This document shows positions 20,643-26,324 of a DNA stretch of 28,743 nt, piece after piece. The DNA is from a virus, in the IMG/VR virus record IMGVR_UViG_3300045118_000092, positions 1-28,743 of that record, one strand, 5' to 3'. Position 1 is the stretch's first letter; every line of letters begins with the position of its first letter. The notes under the pieces are model-generated. The model searched no databases. It saw only the letters and a program-made list of their open reading frames with translations, and had not been told where the DNA came from. The position numbers and the translations under genes are program-made.

Positions 20643-20828
20643 GTGGCAGCACCGCAGTGGTGGTTAGAGCGCGAGAAGCACATGGCAAGGGATGAAGGCA
20701 ACCGGGATCGGCAATGGTCAGATTATGACGATGACCGGCACCAACGGAAGCCGAGACGGATCCCCCGATACAGCGAAGAGGGGCTGTATGAGTCAGCTTA
20801 CACCGAAAGCGAGGATGACAATGAATGA
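20643..20828 (+). CDS. Small charged hypothetical protein
   Basis: 61 residues from GTG 20643 with AAAGGAG 7 nt upstream, immediately after the structured leader. Very rich in Arg, Asp and Glu (DDDRHQRKPRRIPRYSEE), probably disordered. First gene of the recombination operon; overlaps the next gene by 8 nt. Function unknown. Confidence 0.55.
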   Translation: MAAPQWWLEREKHMARDEGNRDRQWSDYDDDRHQRKPRRIPRYSEEGLYESAYTESEDDNE

Positions 20829-21036
20829 CATTAAAAACGTAATGGGACAGCTTACTGAGGCACAGCAAAACATCGTAAAGGCAGGGGCGCAGCTTGAAGC
20901 GATGCACGCCCTGCTGCAAAAAGAGCTGGACGAGACAAAGCGCAGGACACTTCACTTTATGCACCACCTGGATGAGGTATTCGGCGCCATTAATGTCAAC
21001 CGGGACCAGGTGCGGGAGGCGGTGAAAAACTTATGA
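20821..21036 (+). CDS. Small helical hypothetical protein
   Basis: 71 residues (MNDIKNVMGQLTEAQQNIVK...), almost all helix with coiled-coil potential. ATG 20821 has GAGG at 6 nt; an in-frame ATG at 20815 is less well placed. Overlaps the neighbouring genes at both ends. Function unknown; position suggests an early accessory role. Confidence 0.6.
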   Translation: MNDIKNVMGQLTEAQQNIVKAGAQLEAMHALLQKELDETKRRTLHFMHHLDEVFGAINVNRDQVREAVKNL

Positions 21037-21251
21037 AGTGCCCGAAATGCGGAAGCGTAATGGATGAGCACAAGGCAAAGCTGGACGGGGTAATCGCGTT
21101 TGACTGCCGGGAGTGCGGCGAGTGGTTCTTGGGCAATCAGGATAAGGGCGATGCTGACCAGGTACTGACGGCGGTGTCAAGCGCGGTGGGGCTGCTATTT
21201 TGCGCCGCCTGCTGGTATGCCGCATTCGTGCTGCTTGCGCCACTGTTTTAA
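21033..21251 (+). CDS. Zinc-ribbon membrane mini-protein
   Basis: 72 residues. MKCPKCGSV...FDCRECGEW forms a zinc ribbon, followed by a C-terminal transmembrane segment (about 49-70, VGLLFCAACWYAAFVLLAPL). ATGA overlap with the preceding gene. The mirror-image layout (membrane then ribbon) occurs in the gene at 19116; relation is unknown. Confidence 0.6.
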   Translation: MKCPKCGSVMDEHKAKLDGVIAFDCRECGEWFLGNQDKGDADQVLTAVSSAVGLLFCAACWYAAFVLLAPLF

Positions 21252-21276
21252 AACACCATCAAAAGGGAGAGAGACT

Positions 21277-22188
21277 ATGACACACTTAGCGAAAAGAGAC
21301 AGCGAATTGCCGGCGGTGGTGACTGAAAAGATCGCCCAGCTCGCCAAGCAGGAGGGCATCCCGGTAAGCGGCCTTAACATCCTGGGCGGTAAGACCTACA
21401 TTAACGTCACCGGCCTTGACTGCAAGGTGCAGAATAAGTGCGCCGATGAGCACCTGGTATTAAAAGGCATCGACTTAAAAGAGCTGACACCCGAAGGTGA
21501 AAACCTTTTTGGCTTCAAGGCGACCATCCAATTTTTCGACCGGGAGAATTTTCAGAAAGCATTGAAAGCATGCACCGAGGTCAATAAGGACGTGCTGGAC
21601 AAGCTGGAATCAACATTTACCTACAGCTTTTCGGACATCGGCCTGGCATCCCCCGACACCTGCGAGGGGATCGCCTATGAGTATGTCTATGATCAACAGA
21701 AGGGGCGAAAGGTAAAGGGCAAGCTGCTGAAAGAAAACGTGATTATGATGGCGTCACGCCGCGCCACTAACAGGGCAAAACGGGAGGCAACGGGCACCGG
21801 GCTTACTTCGCTTGATGAAATGCCTATGGAAGCGGCAGAAAGCAACGGCAAGCCGCATGTCGAGCCGCCCCGGGCAAAATCAGCGGCACCAGCAGTACAG
21901 ATGAAACCAGAGCCAGCTGCTGATCCCGATGCCGAGATGCGCGAAACCTTGCGATCCATGATGAAAGACCTGGCCGGTGAGGACGGTAACTGCAATGACC
22001 TGCTTGAGCAATACAGCGGATTTGAGGGGAAAGATGGCCAGATTAAGGCGGTGCGCAATTTAAAAGACCTGAAAGGCAAATGGCTGCAGTCCACATACGG
22101 CAAAGTAAAGAAGGACTGGGAATCCGCCGGATTTAATGCACAACCGATTGATAGTGAGCCGATCGATGAAGATGAGGTGCCGTTCTAA
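21277..22188 (+). CDS. Probable single-strand annealing / recombination protein with SSB-like tail
   Basis: 303 residues from ATG 21277 (GGGAGAGAGAC upstream). Residues 1-180 contain GLNILGGKTYINVTGLD and a later basic helix ASRRATNRAKREATG, of the kind found in phage annealing proteins (Sak/ERF/RecT-like functions), but I cannot place it in one family. A Pro/Ala/Glu-rich linker leads to a helical domain, and the very end DEDEVPF copies the acidic tip by which SSB recruits partners. It is coupled (TAATG) to a RecB-like nuclease, the usual exonuclease-annealase pairing. Function inferred from context. Confidence 0.55.
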   Translation: MTHLAKRDSELPAVVTEKIAQLAKQEGIPVSGLNILGGKTYINVTGLDCKVQNKCADEHLVLKGIDLKELTPEGENLFGFKATIQFFDRENFQKALKACTEVNKDVLDKLESTFTYSFSDIGLASPDTCEGIAYEYVYDQQKGRKVKGKLLKENVIMMASRRATNRAKREATGTGLTSLDEMPMEAAESNGKPHVEPPRAKSAAPAVQMKPEPAADPDAEMRETLRSMMKDLAGEDGNCNDLLEQYSGFEGKDGQIKAVRNLKDLKGKWLQSTYGKVKKDWESAGFNAQPIDSEPIDEDEVPF

Positions 22189-22784
22189 TGATTACCTATA
22201 ATGACGAAACGCACACCTATGCCCTGGACGGCATCCGGCTTAAAAGCGTGACGCAGATTTTAGACATCGCCGGCCTGTCAAACTATTCAAACATACCGGA
22301 GGACATACTTGAGCGTGCCAGATTATTCGGAACCGCGGTTCATGACATGACGTACCTGTATGACAACAACAACCTTGATACCGAGTCACTTGATCCAGCC
22401 CTGGTCCCATACCTTGCCGCATGGCGCGCCTTCCTGCAGGTGACCGGCTGGACAACCGAAGCGATTGAGCAGCTGGTGTATTCGCGCCGATACCTCTACG
22501 CGGGCCGGTACGACCGCAAAGGGATTTACAATGGCAAGGCCACCTTGCTTGACATCAAGACCGGCGTTAAGAATAAGGCCACCGTAAAGCTGGCAGGCAT
22601 CCAGCTCTCCGGATATGAAATTGCGCACAATGAATTAAACGGGGCGGCAACGATAAAGCAGCGGCTCTGTGTATGGCTCGGCGGGGACGGAAAGTTTAAG
22701 ATGGAGATATACACAGACAAAAGCGACCAGGCAAGGTTTTTGGCGGCGCTGACAATCGCAAACGTAAAGGAGGAGATGAAATGA
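22188..22784 (+). CDS. RecB/Cas4-like PD-(D/E)XK exonuclease
   Basis: 198 residues with the full motif set: LFGTAVHDM (His52), YAGRYDRKG (Asp109), TLLDIKTG (Asp122, Lys124) and IQLSGYEIA (Gln139, Tyr143). This fits PDDEXK_1-type nucleases that resect DNA ends and work with an annealing protein in phage recombination. TAATG overlap with the upstream annealing-protein candidate and ATGA overlap downstream. No Cys cluster for an iron-sulfur centre, so not a Cas4 proper. Confidence 0.8.
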   Translation: MITYNDETHTYALDGIRLKSVTQILDIAGLSNYSNIPEDILERARLFGTAVHDMTYLYDNNNLDTESLDPALVPYLAAWRAFLQVTGWTTEAIEQLVYSRRYLYAGRYDRKGIYNGKATLLDIKTGVKNKATVKLAGIQLSGYEIAHNELNGAATIKQRLCVWLGGDGKFKMEIYTDKSDQARFLAALTIANVKEEMK

Positions 22785-23470
22785 ATACGGCGGAGACAAT
22801 ACAGATTGATACCAGCAGGGTTGACGAGAAGGAATCAGAAGTGCTTGCGCTGGTAACGAGTGCGGGTGGCGTTGCCATTACAACGCCGGAGCAGCTTGAA
22901 GACGCCAATGGCTGCCTGATAAAAATAAAGGAAAAGATAAAAGAACTTGATGAAGACAGAAAGGATTTAACCAGACCGATTGACGGCCTTAAGAAAAAGA
23001 TCATGGATAAATACAAACCATGGCTTGACAAGCTCGACCAGGCCAAGGGTGTTCTGACCAAGGCGATCATGGCCTATACCGATGAGCAGGAAAAAAAGCG
23101 CCGGGAGCTGCAAGATAAGCTGCAACGGGAAGCGGATGAGAAGGCCAGGAAAGAGCAGGAACGGCTGCAGGCCAGGGCTGACAAGTGGGAAGAAAAAGGG
23201 AATACGGATAAGGCAGAGGCGTTGCGTGAGAAGGCCGATGAAGTCGTGCCTGACGCAGTGCCGGTAGTGCTTACCATGCCGACACCGAAAGGTCTGTCTT
23301 ACCGGGATAACTGGAAGGCGGTAGTGGTGGATATTAACATGGTGCCGCGTGAATACATGATCCCCGACCAGAAGGCGCTTGATAAGATCATGCAGGCAAC
23401 CAAAGGCACCGTTAAAATCCCCGGCATCAAGGCGGTCAATGAAAAGGTGCTTATGAGCCGGAGTGCTTAA
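22781..23470 (+). CDS. Coiled-coil phage protein of the recombination operon
   Basis: 229 residues. Residues about 40-150 are long helices (KIKEKIKELDEDRKDLTRPI, then a highly charged QEKKRRELQDKLQREADEKA stretch). The C-terminus (LSYRDNWKAVVVDINMVPRE..., GTVKIPGIKAVNE) is a small globular part. This kind of protein is common beside phage exonuclease/annealase genes. ATGA overlap with the nuclease gene and AAAGGAGG upstream. Its exact role is unknown; a DNA-binding or Gam-like role is possible. Confidence 0.65.
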   Translation: MNTAETIQIDTSRVDEKESEVLALVTSAGGVAITTPEQLEDANGCLIKIKEKIKELDEDRKDLTRPIDGLKKKIMDKYKPWLDKLDQAKGVLTKAIMAYTDEQEKKRRELQDKLQREADEKARKEQERLQARADKWEEKGNTDKAEALREKADEVVPDAVPVVLTMPTPKGLSYRDNWKAVVVDINMVPREYMIPDQKALDKIMQATKGTVKIPGIKAVNEKVLMSRSA

Positions 23471-23508
23471 GCGACGCCGCCATGAATCACTTGACCTCGC
23501 ATAAACAG

Positions 23509-23547
23509 CATGATATGCCATATTCAGAAGGGGTGCGGCATATCATG
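23509..23547. repeat. 11-bp inverted repeat over the likely integrase start
   Basis: CATGATATGCC (23509-23519) and GGCATATCATG (23537-23547) are perfect inverted copies, 17 nt apart. The right arm ends with the ATG that is the better integrase start, and the loop holds AAGGGG. Formed in mRNA, the hairpin would hide the start codon; as DNA it would suit a dimeric regulator. Confidence 0.6.
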
Positions 23548-24648
23548 GACAAGATCATAAAGGGCGTCTCTAAGGTAGGGCATGACCTGTTTGACGTATT
23601 TGTCTACTACCCTGCCTATGGCCGGACGGTAAGGCTCACCCATGACCGCCGCGGCGAGCGGATCCGCTCCGAGACAAAAGCCTATGAGGTGCGCTACGAG
23701 GCTTTAACCCGCATTAACAACCACACCTTTGATCCCCGCGATTACCGGAAAGAGAGGCCGCACACCTTTGACAACGCCATTACCGCCTGGCTTGACCGCA
23801 ACCTGGGCAGCTACAGCCCAAAATCACAGAAAGACTACCGCAACCGGATCAATGGCGTGATTGTGCCATTCTTTCAGGACATGGACATCAGGGACGTAAA
23901 CGGCAAGGTGTTGAGTGATTTCGTCCACCACGTCAGGCAAGGCCGCACCAACAAGACCGTCAACAACCTTGTAACCATCGTCAAGGCGTTTTATAAAGAC
24001 ATGTTCTACCAGCAGGCGATAAAGCAGATGCCGATGTTTCCCCGTGCACTCACCGTGCAGAATAAGGCTGTTGCCTGGTGCCCGCTAAATGTGCTTGAAA
24101 GAATAGTGCAGGAAGTGGAAGACAGCCAGGTGCGGGAGGCTATTCTTACCGCCAGGCTGCAATGGCTGCGGGTGGGAGAGGTACGGGGGCTGCGGTGGGA
24201 AGACATTGACTTTGACGCAAACCAAATGACGGTTAGAAGCTCGTTTTCAAGCAGTGTGTTCAGGGAGACAACCAAGACCGGAAAGCAGACGGTAAAGCAC
24301 CTGCATTCAACGGTAAAGGGAATGCTGGCCGGCCGTGTCGGGCATGGAAAAGCATTCGTGTTTACCTACCGGGGTAAGCCGTTGTATGAAAGCCTGTTGA
24401 GGAAACGGTTTAATGCGGCAAGGGACAAGGCGGGGTTCTCAAGCTCGCTGACCTTATACGGCGCAACCAGGCACAGCGGGGCGACGGAAGGCTATATTTC
24501 AACCGGTGATATTAGGAAGGTGCAAAAGGCGCTGGGGCATACCGATATAAGGACAACCATGAAATATGAGCACGCAACCGACACAAAGGCGGTCATTGAG
24601 CCGCAGGCGGAAGTGAGGGAGATAAATGAAAAAATCAAAACGCGATAA
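23545..24648 (+). CDS. int: Tyrosine-family integrase
   Basis: Site-specific recombinase that inserts and excises the phage at att. 367 residues from ATG 23545 (388 from an ATG at 23482 that lacks a ribosome-binding site). By numbering from 23482: SAM-like core-binding region about 93-190, then catalytic Arg230 (LRVGEVRGLRW), a Lys near 265-268, Arg330 in YGATRHSGAT (the first His of HxxR is replaced, a known variation), His353 (LGHTDI) and nucleophile Tyr362 (MKYEHA). The N-terminal ~70 residues would bind arm sites. Directly followed by attP. Confidence 0.9.
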   Translation: MDKIIKGVSKVGHDLFDVFVYYPAYGRTVRLTHDRRGERIRSETKAYEVRYEALTRINNHTFDPRDYRKERPHTFDNAITAWLDRNLGSYSPKSQKDYRNRINGVIVPFFQDMDIRDVNGKVLSDFVHHVRQGRTNKTVNNLVTIVKAFYKDMFYQQAIKQMPMFPRALTVQNKAVAWCPLNVLERIVQEVEDSQVREAILTARLQWLRVGEVRGLRWEDIDFDANQMTVRSSFSSSVFRETTKTGKQTVKHLHSTVKGMLAGRVGHGKAFVFTYRGKPLYESLLRKRFNAARDKAGFSSSLTLYGATRHSGATEGYISTGDIRKVQKALGHTDIRTTMKYEHATDTKAVIEPQAEVREINEKIKTR

Positions 24649-24838
24649 AGATTTAGATAACTTGATAATTATGTGGGGGAAAGTTCCAATAATAGTCAAA
24701 AAATCAAAGAATGGAAAAATTAAGGTTATTGCAACAGAATGGAAAGAAGTCAGCGGCTATATAGATGCTATGTTAGCTTCTATAACGGATGAGGATTTAG
24801 CCCGGATTTCGCACGGATTAAAGAAGCCTGATTTATAA
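24626..24838 (+). CDS. Small basic protein overlapping integrase end
   Basis: 70 residues, Lys-rich N-terminus (MKKSKRDKDLDNLIIMWGKV), then a short mixed fold. GGGAGAT ribosome-binding site 4 nt before ATG 24626; overlaps the integrase by 23 nt. More AT-rich than the integrase. Its 3' end contains one of the two repeats flanking the att core. Could be a recombination-directionality or accessory protein, but no motif supports this. Confidence 0.5.
   Translation: MKKSKRDKDLDNLIIMWGKVPIIVKKSKNGKIKVIATEWKEVSGYIDAMLASITDEDLARISHGLKKPDL
24799..24824 (+). repeat. Left arm-type direct repeat (P arm)
   Basis: 26 bp containing CGGATT twice with 11-bp spacing (24803 and 24814). It matches the repeat at 24972-24997 with 3 mismatches, in the same orientation. 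Arm-type integrase sites are usually such short direct repeats on each side of the core. Confidence 0.55.
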
Positions 24839-24867
24839 CTATTTGTAATAATAATAAATAATTCTAA

Positions 24868-24900
24868 CCGCCGCGGGTTCGACTCCCGCCGCCTCCACCA
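24868..24900 (+). other. Putative attP core: 3' end of a tmRNA gene (ssrA)
   Basis: The 3' part of a tRNA-like molecule without its 5' part: T-stem GCGGG (24873-24877), T-loop TTCGACT, CCCGC (24885-24889), acceptor 3' strand CGCCTCC (24890-24896), A73, CCA. U at position 70 and A73 fit alanine charging, and the T-arm/acceptor sequence is characteristic of tmRNA. A phage copy of the 3' end restores the gene upon integration. No 5' tmRNA body lies upstream, so this is att rather than a gene. tRNA-Ala is a less likely source. Confidence 0.78.
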
Positions 24901-24904
24901 TTAC

Positions 24905-24961
24905 AACCACAATATGTCATGTCTGGGAGTGCAAGACAGCCTGATATATTGTGGTTTTTTG
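24905..24961 (+). terminator. Terminator directly after the att core
   Basis: Stem AACCACAATAT (24905-24915) / ATATTGTGGTT (24946-24956), with a small inner GTCT/AGAC hairpin, and a run of six T. It ends the integrase transcript in the phage. After integration it would lie just behind the restored host ssrA and could replace its terminator. Confidence 0.75.
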
Positions 24962-24971
24962 TTTTATTAAT

Positions 24972-24997
24972 AGCTCGGATTTCGCTCGGATTATAGA
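24972..24997 (+). repeat. Right arm-type direct repeat (P' arm)
   Basis: 26 bp with CGGATT at 24976 and 24987, the partner of the repeat at 24799-24824 (23 of 26 identical). The pair brackets the att core at roughly -69 to +97. Confidence 0.55.
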
Positions 24998-25140
24998 GCA
25001 TACCGCTTGCAATAGACCTCAACCAGCCTGTTAATATTCTGGTTGCCTTCCGATTCCATAAGCATCATCATTGCCTCGGCCTTCAGTCCCCGGATCACCA
25101 TCGCACGGTAGCACAGCCACAGTAACCGCTCATCGCTCAC
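24991..25140 (-). CDS. 49-residue protein beside attP, unknown
   Basis: GTG start at 25140 with a strong GGAGG at 5 nt spacing. Helical, Met-rich (GLKAEAMMMLMESEGNQNINRLVEVYCKRY). An ATG at 25194 lies inside the terminator stem and is less likely. It lies past the terminator of the late block, and its 3' end touches the P' repeat. No family recognised. Confidence 0.45.
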   Translation of the reverse strand: MSDERLLWLCYRAMVIRGLKAEAMMMLMESEGNQNINRLVEVYCKRYAL

Positions 25141-25158
25141 GGCATCCTCCACAAACGC

Positions 25159-25201
25159 AAAAAAAGAGGCCCTGCCGGTGCTAAATACCGGCAAGACCTC
25201 T
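25159..25201 (-). terminator. Strong terminator ending the late tail block
   Basis: 15-bp stem with two G-U pairs on the minus strand (25201-25187 with 25179-25165), 7-nt loop, then seven T. It closes the minus-strand genes at 25242-28743 before attP. Confidence 0.8.
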
Positions 25202-25241
25202 GCTCGTTAATGAGTTGAAACCTCAATCGGAAAACAGCTTT

Positions 25242-25559
25242 TTACGTGCCTTTTTCGTTCAATACCCTGAGCTTGACCACATGCTCAAACGTGTTGTTTG
25301 CGTCCGTCACCGCCACGAATTTGACAAAGTAATCGGTATCCTCTGTCCCGGCCTGCACTTTAGCCAAGAGCTTTGTCCCGCTAACTGCCAGGCTTCCGGA
25401 AAGCACCATGGTCGTGCTTCTGTCTGTCTCTGTTGCGTCGTCCTGGTATACCTTGACCGAGCTGCTCACCAGCAGGATGGATTCCCCGGTCGCCAGCCGG
25501 GAGGCAAAATCTGTCTCAACGGCAAATCGTTCGTTAGGATACTTTGAGAAGGACTCCAT
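25242..25559 (-). CDS. Small beta-sandwich-like phage structural protein
   Basis: 105 residues from ATG 25559 with an ideal AGGAGG at 7 nt. Alternating short strands: FAVETDFASRLATGESI, then SGSLAVSGTKLLAKVQAGTEDTDYFVKFVAVTDANNTFEH. This layout, with an A-G-T-x-x-x-D-Y core, recurs in small proteins near phage tail or decoration genes (Ig-like). Exact role unknown; probable virion decoration or distal tail accessory protein. Confidence 0.6.
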   Translation of the reverse strand: MESFSKYPNERFAVETDFASRLATGESILLVSSSVKVYQDDATETDRSTTMVLSGSLAVSGTKLLAKVQAGTEDTDYFVKFVAVTDANNTFEHVVKLRVLNEKGT

Positions 25560-25669
25560 TATATACCTCCTGCTTAACAGGCTGGCCTGAGACAATATTT
25601 CTTTGCCTGCAGCTGGTGATTTCACGTTTATAAAAAATATACCGCTCCTGGGGCAATTCTAAGATAAAA

Positions 25670-25720
25670 GCAGGCAAAAGGAGCAGTGGAGGGGCCTGCT
25701 CCTTCTCAATAAATGCCTGC
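25670..25720 (-). terminator. Hairpin/terminator between two late genes
   Basis: Nested arms: GCAGGC (25670-25675) with GCCTGC (25715-25720) and AAGGAGCAG (25678-25686) with CTGCTCCTT (25696-25704). On the minus strand it is followed by TTTTAT, a weak U-tract. The gap to the next gene (176 bp) is otherwise AT-rich with no clear gene. Confidence 0.5.
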
Positions 25721-25736
25721 CGACGAGGTGTGAGAT

Positions 25737-26324
25737 TTACGCACCGTCGTCTGTGGTTTGCAGCGTGTACGTCACCTCCACCGTGTCACCCGATGCCACC
25801 GTCCTGGCAGATCCAAAATTGGCGGCGCAGGCGATACTTGCCGCTCCACTGGTCAGCTTGCATAAAAATGCCCCGTAAACGGTGCCGGAGCCGGTAATTG
25901 AAAAGCTCGCCTTATTGCTGCTGTTGTCCATCTGCTTGGTGGTCGTTCCGGTAATGCTGCCCGGCGTGTAAGCCTTCCTGGTTCCGGAGTAGCTGGTAAA
26001 CTCGGTCAGGTCGCTGGTCGCGGTCCAGGTGGCAGATGGCGATGAGTCGGTATAAAGCCCCACAAACCAGGTCGAGTCCTGGGTAGCCCCCTTGAAATAC
26101 ACGTCAAGCAGGTCGCCCAGCCCTGAATTTACCCAGATATTGTGGACGCTGTCATGCCATTTGATATTGCCGTCGGCATCACGGCAGACGACATCAAATA
26201 CACCGCCTATCTTGAGACCGCTGCGCATGCCGGCCCGTGCCTTGACCGAGCACTCGGCCTTGTCCTTTACCCCACAGCGCTGCAGATAGGACTTGCTTAA
26301 TCGTTTAACGAAGTCATGAAGCAT
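25737..26324 (-). CDS. Phage tail-associated protein
   Basis: 195 residues from ATG 26324 (AAGGAG ribosome-binding site at 9 nt). Features of a recurrent phage structural family: VVCRDADGNIKWHDSVHNIWVNSGLGDLLDVYF, then a WFVGLYTDSSPSATWTA segment and Ser/Thr-rich beta strands (KASFSITGSGTVYGAFL) to the end. Found near the end of tail modules, such proteins are probably fibre or baseplate-attached. The function is not settled. Overlaps the repeat-protein gene by 11 nt. Confidence 0.65.
   Translation of the reverse strand: MLHDFVKRLSKSYLQRCGVKDKAECSVKARAGMRSGLKIGGVFDVVCRDADGNIKWHDSVHNIWVNSGLGDLLDVYFKGATQDSTWFVGLYTDSSPSATWTATSDLTEFTSYSGTRKAYTPGSITGTTTKQMDNSSNKASFSITGSGTVYGAFLCKLTSGAASIACAANFGSARTVASGDTVEVTYTLQTTDDGA

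Noticed and set aside
20560-20967. 135-codon minus-strand frame over the leader and small genes
   Set aside because: It opposes two plus-strand genes with good ribosome-binding sites and lacks any motif.
24868-24900. A functional tRNA or tmRNA gene
   Set aside because: Only the T-arm and acceptor 3' strand are present; no D-arm, anticodon, tag-peptide or 5' acceptor strand precedes them.
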